Positions 58,963-64,000 of a DNA stretch of 64,000 bases are shown here, one piece after another. This DNA comes from UBA5951 sp012269555. GTDB lineage: Bacteria; Pseudomonadota; Alphaproteobacteria; Puniceispirillales; Puniceispirillaceae. The stretch covers positions 248,001 through 312,000 of the forward strand of contig JAYQTS010000002.1 in assembly GCA_038147755.1 (NCBI GenBank), given 5' to 3'. A model generated the notes under the pieces. The model was not told where the DNA came from, made no database searches, and saw nothing but the letters and a program-made list of their open reading frames with translations. How positions within the stretch are numbered: position 1 is the first letter of the stretch; each line of letters begins with the position of its first letter. Both the position numbers and the translations under genes were made by a program.

Positions 58963-61357
58963 ATGTCTGAGAATGATAACAAACAAAACATACCAATACT
59001 TCCATTGAGAGATATTGTTGTTTTCCCTCATATGATAGTTCCTTTATTCGTTGGACGAGAGAAGTCAGTGCTAGCTCTTGAAACTGTGATGGCCGAGAAC
59101 AAGCAAATACTTTTGCTAACACAAACGGATGCAAGTACTGAAGAACCGTCATCTGATGACTTATATCGTGTTGGTACGCTTGGAACAATTCTGCAATTAT
59201 TAAAACTACCAGATGGAACCGTAAAAGTTTTAGTTGAAGGTGGAAGAAGAGCCCAGGTTAGTGAAATTAATGACTCCTCAGATTTTTTGTTGGGGACTGT
59301 TCAGGAAATATTTGAAGATAAAATCACAGACCCGGAGATAATCGCTCTTGGTAGAGCAGCGATCCATCATTTTGAGGACTATATTAAACTAAATAAAAAA
59401 ATTGCATCTGAAGTTTTGTCTTCTGTTAATCAACTGGAGGATACCAATAAGATCGCAGATACATTGGCTTCACATGTAGCGGTGAGCATAGAAGATAAGC
59501 AAGAGTTATTAGAAAAACTAGATGTACGCGCCCGTTTAGAACGATTGTATGAGCTTATGGATGGTGAAATTAGTGTTCTTCAGGTTGAGCGTCGAATAAG
59601 AAGCCGCGTTAAAAGACAAATGGAGAAAACTCAACGAGAATATTATTTAAATGAGCAAATGAAGGCTATCCAGAAAGAGCTTGGTGAGACCGAAGACGGC
59701 AAAAACGAAATTGATGAAATCGAAGAAAAGATAATTAAAGCAAAATTGCCCAAGGAAGCTAGAGATAAAGCTTTTAACGAAATAAAGAAACTCCGCAATA
59801 TGGGGCCAATGAGTGCAGAGGCTACAGTTGTAAGAAATTATCTTGATTGGATGGTTGCGTTGCCCTGGAAGAAGGCTAGTAGGCTGAAAATTGACATACA
59901 GCAGGCAAGACAGATACTTGATGATGACCATCATGGTTTAGATAAGGTCAAAGAACGAATAATTGAATTTTTAGCGGTGCAAAAGAGAACTAAGAAAAAC
60001 AAGGGCCCCATTTTATGTCTTGTTGGACCACCAGGGGTGGGTAAAACGTCTCTTGGTAAAAGTATAGCAAGGGCGTCAGGTAGGCAATTTGTGAGAATGG
60101 CGCTTGGTGGAGTTAGGGATGAAGCTGAAATCAGGGGCCATCGAAGGACATATATTGGTTCAATGCCAGGGAAGATTCTTCATGGAATGAAGAAAGCAGA
60201 GAAAAATAACCCATTATTTCTTTTAGATGAGATAGATAAATTAGGTGCAGACTGGCGGGGAGACCCAAGTTCTGCTTTACTAGAAGTTCTGGATCCAGCG
60301 CAAAATAATACATTTCAGGACCATTACCTTGAGGTTGATTTTGATTTATCCAATGTCATGTTTATCACAACAGCTAATAGTTTGAATATGCCGGAACCTC
60401 TTCTAGATAGAATGGAAATAATACAGCTTTCAGGGTATACAGAGGATGAAAAGATAGAAATCGCAATAAATCATCTTTTGCCGAGGCAACTTAAGGAACA
60501 TGGTATAAAGGAATCTGAAATAAAAATTTCTCAGGATTGTATAAGAGATGTAATAAGATACTATACTAGAGAGGCAGGAGTTCGTGCTTTGGAGCGTTCT
60601 TTAGCTCGTATTGTAAGGAAAGCTTTGACACAAATTGTTATGGGTGAGACTAAACAGTTTAGAAATAAATCAAGAAAATCTATCCGATTTTATGGGAGTT
60701 AAAAAATTTAAGTTTGGAGAGATTGACTCTGACGATCAGGTAGGCGTTGTCACGGGTCTTGCCTGGACGAAAGTTGGTGGTGAATTATTACAAGTTGAAT
60801 CAGTTCGTGTGCCTGGAAAAGGTAAAATTTCGTCCACAGGTAAATTGGGTGATGTTATGAAGGAATCGATTCAAGCAGCAGAATTTTTTGTAAAATCGAA
60901 GGCGAAAGACTTTGGAATAGATTTAACAATTGCTGAAAAGTTCGATATTCATGTTCATGTACCTGAGGGAGCAACACCAAAGGACGGTCCATCTGCAGGA
61001 ATTGCCATGGTTACTTCAATAATTTCGGCGCATCTGGGGCTTGCCGTTAAAAAAGATGTAGCCATGACTGGAGAGATAACACTAAGGGGTCAGGTTCTGC
61101 CAATAGGTGGTCTAAAAGAGAAGTTATTAGCTGCTTTGAGAGGTGGAATAAAAACTGTTATTATTCCAAAAGATAACGAAAAAGATTTAGAAGAAATTCC
61201 AGACAACGTAAAATCTGATTTAAAAATTATACCGGTTTCTATTGTTGATGAGGTTGTTAATCTTGCATTTGTAGAGAGCCCAAAACCTTTAGTTGAAAAA
61301 ATTTCATCCACCATTACCCCTGAGTCTGGCTCTGTTTCGGATATAGTCGCACATTAA
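58963..61357 (+). CDS. lon: ATP-dependent protease Lon (frameshifted)
   Basis: Lon protease of about 798 residues after repair. The N-domain begins ILPLRDIVVFPHMIVPLFVG, Walker A is GPPGVGKTSLG, Walker B LFLLDEIDKLG, and the Ser-Lys catalytic pair is in KDGPSAGIAMVTS and GGLKEKLLAALRGGI. The frame breaks near 60660, between METKQF-like (GETKQF) and EINQENLSDFMGVKKF, where one surplus A in 'tttagaa' explains it. The ATG at 58963 is used. Lon degrades damaged proteins and regulators; HspQ, encoded earlier, is a Lon modulator in other bacteria. Confidence 0.95.
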
Positions 61358-61467
61358 CTCAATTTTTACCTTAAAATTAGGGATAAATCGTTAAATTTTA
61401 ATTGATTTGATAGTTTGTTGCGCATATTGTTTATGCTCACAACTTACTTTTAAGAAGGGATAAATCA

Positions 61468-61743
61468 ATGAATAAAAACGATCTCGTCACATCTGTTGCA
61501 GAACATTCGTCACTAACTAAAGCGGATGCTGCCAGAGCAGTTGATGCTGTTTTCGCGTCTATAGAAGGCTCGCTAAAAAATGGTAATGAAGTTAGAATCG
61601 TTGGATTTGGTACTTTCTCTGTTGCTTCTCGTGCTGCAACTACAGGTCGTAACCCAAGAACTGGTGAAACAATTCAAATAGCGGCATCTAAGCAACCAAA
61701 ATTTAAGGCAGGTGCTCCGTTGAAAGCTGCTGTCAATAATTAG
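61468..61743 (+). CDS. hup: DNA-binding protein HU
   Basis: Complete 91-residue nucleoid protein HU-beta type. The N-terminus MNKNDLVTSVAEHSSLTKAD and the DNA-embracing arm VASRAATTGRNPRTGETIQI with the intercalating Pro are typical. A good GAAGGGA precedes the ATG. It follows lon as in E. coli and most Alphaproteobacteria. Confidence 0.97.
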   Translation: MNKNDLVTSVAEHSSLTKADAARAVDAVFASIEGSLKNGNEVRIVGFGTFSVASRAATTGRNPRTGETIQIAASKQPKFKAGAPLKAAVNN

Positions 61744-61792
61744 ATATTCAGCTCAATTTGTTAACGAAAAAATTAATAGTTAATCGGTCTAA

Positions 61793-61867
61793 GGGTGGTT
61801 AGCTCAGCTGGGAGAGCAATTCGTTTACACCGAATAGGTCGGGGGTTCGAACCCTCACCACCCACCA
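61793..61867 (+). tRNA. tRNA-Val (anticodon TAC)
   Basis: Cloverleaf of 75 bases with CCA. Acceptor GGGTGGT pairs with ACCACCC, the D-arm is AGCTCAGCTGGGAGAGC, the anticodon arm ATTCGTTTACACCGAAT holds TAC, and the T-arm is GGGGGTTCGAACCCTC. It lies 49 bases after hup. Confidence 0.96.
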
Positions 61868-61900
61868 TAAAAAAAGCGGGACTATGTCTCGCTTTTTTAT
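61868..61900 (+). terminator. Rho-independent terminator after tRNA-Val
   Basis: AAAAAAGCGGGA, the loop CTATG and TCTCGCTTTTTT form a strong stem with a T-tract directly behind the CCA of tRNA-Val. It ends the hup-tRNA-Val transcript. Confidence 0.9.
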
Positions 61901-61990
61901 ATTTTAGATAAGTAATTTATATAATTTGCTGAAGTTCCATCCTTAGTAATGGTATCTTAGTTTTAAAAAAGTTATTCTTAGAGATATTCA

Positions 61991-62257
61991 ATGGATAATA
62001 ATAAAAAAGATAGTCTCCATAAAACAAACCATATTTCTGTTCATAAAAATGTTGACGCTCAGGCACAACTGCTAAAAGAGTTAAAAGAATATGTTTCTAA
62101 ATATTCGGATTATGAAACTCCATTTATAAAAAGTGATGGAGACATCATCATTGCTCTAAAAAAGTCTGTTAAGAAGAAGAGACAAACAACTCAAAGCCTT
62201 GCTGAGGCTGTAAAATTTATGATGAATGAGTCGCAAGCTGTTCGAGGAAAAAAATAA
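61991..62257 (+). CDS. Hypothetical protein (88 aa)
   Basis: Small, highly charged, mostly helical protein with no recognised domain. It carries a Lys-rich patch (KKSVKKKRQ, about residues 55-63) and ends SQAVRGKK. No signal or membrane segment. Start ATG at 61991, preceded by AGAGATATTC without a strong ribosome binding site. It stands between tRNA-Val and the convergent TPR gene, so context says little. Confidence 0.5.
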   Translation: MDNNKKDSLHKTNHISVHKNVDAQAQLLKELKEYVSKYSDYETPFIKSDGDIIIALKKSVKKKRQTTQSLAEAVKFMMNESQAVRGKK

Positions 62258-62277
62258 TACGCAGCCACACGTTAGAT

Positions 62278-62817
62278 TTACTTATTTAGGGCTGCACTTA
62301 TAGCTTTTTCCAAGGCACGCAATTCTTTACATTGAGTTACACAAATATCATCAATCCGGGCTAAATTCGCCTTAGCCTTATCAATTTTTCCAAGCGTTAT
62401 GAATAACTCGCCCTGATATTCTAAAGCACCTAAATGTTTTGGATTAATATTCAAGGCCTTTTCGTAGTAGTGAGAACTTTTTACCAAGTCTCCCGTTTTA
62501 CGAAATGAAAATCCTAAATAATTAAGGATATCAGCATCATCTGGATTTTCTGTTGCCAGAGTTTCTAATAAACTTATAGCGTCTTTAAAGTTATTAGCTT
62601 TAATAAATTTAACTGCTTTGTAATATTCTTTGGAATGAGTTGTGCTTGTTTTTTCCTCTTTCGAGGATACACTGCCGGCAGCAAAAGCACCATTGAATGA
62701 AAACATAAATGCTATAACAATAATTAACAATAAGTCCGCAATGAATGTATTTCCTTGTTTACTTGAAAATGAGACTGTTCTAATTGCTGCTTGAGTTTTG
62801 GTTATCGGTGTAAGCAT
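62278..62817 (-). CDS. Membrane-anchored or secreted TPR repeat protein
   Basis: Protein of 179 residues. An N-terminal hydrophobic segment (about 28-46) ends in AFAAGS, which could be a signal peptide cleavage site, so the TPR part is periplasmic. Two to three TPR units follow, clearest in ADILNYLGFSFRKTGDLVKS and SHYYEKALNINPKHLGALEY. A C-terminal Cys pair in DICVTQCKEL, conserved in related alphaproteobacterial proteins as I recall them, might form a disulphide. Function unknown. Confidence 0.75.
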   Translation of the reverse strand: MLTPITKTQAAIRTVSFSSKQGNTFIADLLLIIVIAFMFSFNGAFAAGSVSSKEEKTSTTHSKEYYKAVKFIKANNFKDAISLLETLATENPDDADILNYLGFSFRKTGDLVKSSHYYEKALNINPKHLGALEYQGELFITLGKIDKAKANLARIDDICVTQCKELRALEKAISAALNK

Positions 62818-62910
62818 TATTTTCCTCTCTGGTAATATTTATTTTTTTGATACGTTGTGAATAAACGTTTAGATTTAAACTTTTCAGAAAACTTTAAGTT
62901 AGAAACTCGC

Positions 62911-62939
62911 TTGACAGCCCACTATTGTTAGGCTAATTC
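62911..62939 (+). promoter_or_regulatory. Putative promoter of tRNA-Asp
   Basis: A perfect TTGACA at 62911-62916 is followed after 17 bases by TAATTC at 62934-62939, about 52 bases upstream of the mature tRNA. The -10 match is weak. Confidence 0.45.
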
Positions 62940-62990
62940 AACTATTTGAGTTAAATGGTGTTTAAAAATCTATAATGCCATTCCATATAT

Positions 62991-63067
62991 GGGGGTGTAG
63001 CTCAGTTGGTTAGAGCGCTGGCCTGTCACGCCAGAGGCCGCGGGTTCGAGTCCCGTCACTCCCGCCA
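62991..63067 (+). tRNA. tRNA-Asp (anticodon GTC)
   Basis: Cloverleaf of 77 bases with CCA. Acceptor GGGGGTG pairs with CACTCCC with one G-T pair, the anticodon arm CTGGCCTGTCACGCCAG holds GTC, and the T-arm is GCGGGTTCGAGTCCCGT. G34 makes it a queuosine target. Confidence 0.96.
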
Positions 63068-63448
63068 CTCAATAAATAAATAAAATCAGTATTTTAAGAT
63101 ACTTCGGACAGCAATGTTCGGGGTCTTTTTTTGTACCAAAAACACGTTTGTGTTCGTTTTGTGTTCATTTTTGAATGTGAGTTTTGACATATTATGTCAT
63201 TTTCGATCCGAGAGAAAACCTTGTTTTACATTGGTTCCGCAGTGAAACAATCCAGTGGGAAAAAAATTTATCAGAAAAAGGAAAGAAAAGAATACCTTCT
63301 TTGAAGAACTCAAGCGAATGAATGGTAGCTAAAAAAACTATGACAAGCTTTAATGTCACTCGTTACTTTTTGACTATTGCCATGACGCGCATATAACATT
63401 TGATGGTGACCATCACTTTATAATTAATTTTCTAACTTTTTATATCTT
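63068..63448. other. Gene-poor stretch after tRNA-Asp
   Basis: About 380 bases with no supported gene. Apart from a hairpin with T-tract behind the tRNA, I see short repeated GTGTTC words near 63150 and a 36-codon frame starting at 63194 that resembles nothing. There is no integrase and no repeated tRNA 3' end, so there is no evidence of an integrated element. Confidence 0.4.
63099..63132 (+). terminator. Probable Rho-independent terminator after tRNA-Asp
   Basis: CGGACA and TGTTCG pair with one G-T across a 4-base loop (63105-63120), followed by GGTC and a run of seven T bases. It lies about 40 bases behind the tRNA. Confidence 0.55.
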
Positions 63449-63685
63449 CTATTTTGATCTCAGATATAGGTTTTGCAATCTTCCAAATACAACCTCACCG
63501 TTTAATGCTCTTGTCGTTATAACAGTCTCTGTTGGTGGGCAGTTAGGCTCATTACAATTCAATTCGGATAAGCTTATCAATGTATCATCAGTTAAATTAA
63601 ATTGTTCTTGAATAAGCATTTTTATTTTTCTAGTAATTTCAGGATTTATTTTTTTTCGATTGAACATAAATTTTCTCTTTAACAT
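63449..63685 (-). CDS. Hypothetical protein coupled to the WD40-like gene
   Basis: Unrecognised protein of about 78 residues from the ATG at 63685, which overlaps the stop of the upstream gene (TGATG), a sign of translational coupling. The frame is open to 63706, but that start would lie inside the preceding gene. The sequence has a basic helical first half and a segment LNCNEPNCPPTETVI with two cysteines, which looks like a conserved motif. No signal or membrane segment. Confidence 0.6.
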   Translation of the reverse strand: MLKRKFMFNRKKINPEITRKIKMLIQEQFNLTDDTLISLSELNCNEPNCPPTETVITTRALNGEVVFGRLQNLYLRSK

Positions 63686-64000
63686 CATGCCCAAAGTGGT
63701 GACCACAAGATATTACCATCATCATCACCAATAAAAATATGGGATCCCGTGCTTGACACTGATAAAGCAGTTACCTGGCTCCTGTGGAGCCTCTTATTAA
63801 GATACCACTATTATTCTCATTTATTTCAGCTAACAAAACAGAACCATCTCTGTAGCCTGCAAAAACAGCATTTTCGCGCGGTAAACTATGAACTTGAGTA
63901 ACCATAATATTATTATATTTCCCCAAACAGACCGGTGAGCGTTCCATGGGTCCACATTTACCATCGAACGGCCAACAGATGGCCTCATCAGCGCCCGAGG
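63685..64000 (-). CDS. C-terminal part of a WD40-repeat-like protein (truncated by window edge, frameshifted)
   Basis: The minus strand reads ADEAICWPFDGKCGPMERSP, then AVFAGYRDGSVLLAEI and, after a one-base shift near 63777, VTALSVSSTGSHIFIGDDDG and NILWSPLWA before the stop at 63685. The alternation of 'AVFAGYRDGSVLLAEI' and 'HIFIGDDDGNILW' is the WD40 beta-blade pattern. Only the last two or three blades are in the window. Family-level identification only. Confidence 0.65.

Noticed and set aside
2325..61357. Programmed ribosomal frameshifting as explanation for the split genes
   Set aside because: The breaks lie at unrelated positions, go in both directions and lack a common slippery heptamer or downstream structure; they hit genes that are not frameshifted in any known relative.
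63194..63304. 36-codon ORF after tRNA-Asp
   Set aside because: No ribosome binding site, low-complexity Lys-rich end and no resemblance to a known protein; likely chance.
62991..63448. Integrated element at tRNA-Asp
   Set aside because: No integrase gene, no direct repeat of the tRNA 3' end and no change in gene type are visible within the window.

Overview
The window is AT-rich (roughly one third G+C by eye), densely coded DNA that looks like an alphaproteobacterial chromosome. Markers for this are GcrA, a cysteine-poor alpha-type DksA, ALA synthase (C4 haem route), a DUF3553 protein, NADP-isocitrate dehydrogenase of about 404 residues, a sufBCDS-sufT-sufA cluster followed by an Atm1-type exporter, and the order tig-clpP-clpX-lon-hup. 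The formate dehydrogenase, an orphan CoxL-like hydroxylase and the low G+C would fit a streamlined marine lineage such as a SAR116 relative, but that placement is inference. I see no phage, insertion sequence, plasmid or CRISPR array.

Layout. 1-2.3 kb: unrecognised small ORF, a single-pass membrane protein and an orphan ParA-like ATPase. 2.3-5.3 kb: SelO, an Lrp/AsnC regulator, tRNA-Ala, L32 and HspQ. 5.5-12.9 kb: Fe-S assembly operon sufB-C-D-S-T-A plus Atm1-like exporter. 12.9-16.2 kb: hydrolase, NAD kinase, fdhD and mobA. 16.3-20.7 kb: kdsD and the queuosine genes queA-tgt-queG. 20.8-25.2 kb: MFS transporter, Cys-rich protein, tRNA-Gly, hemH and hemA. 25.3-29.8 kb: NAD-linked molybdenum formate dehydrogenase (fdhA, and fdhB as a NuoE-NuoF fusion). 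30-37.2 kb: DUF3553, dksA, recA, alaS, icd and a LOG-family protein. 37.3-42.6 kb: LysM protein, a PSD-like protein without the usual self-cleavage serine, a CDP-alcohol phosphatidyltransferase, an orphan CoxL-like molybdenum hydroxylase and msrB. 42.6-48.8 kb: aroE, gcrA, pepN, DEAD-box helicase and hydrolase. 48.8-54.2 kb: parE, glnA, glnB and an aminotransferase. 54.4-63.1 kb: tRNA-His, tRNA-Leu, tig, a lysine-rich protein, clpP, clpX, lon, hup, tRNA-Val, a TPR protein and tRNA-Asp. The right edge holds a small ORF coupled to a truncated WD40-like gene.

How the genes connect: Suf supplies clusters to the formate dehydrogenase and QueG; FdhD and MobA mature the molybdenum cofactor of formate dehydrogenase; QueA, Tgt and QueG modify G34 of tRNAs such as the tRNA-His and tRNA-Asp encoded here; trigger factor, ClpXP and Lon form a protein quality-control block.

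A dominant oddity is that about 18 genes, many of them essential, are broken by one or two single-base indels, mostly at short homopolymers, and two (sufC, queA) by an in-frame stop. The conserved protein continues at once in another frame, so I read most of these as uncorrected sequence errors. I annotate such genes as full-length CDS and give the break positions.
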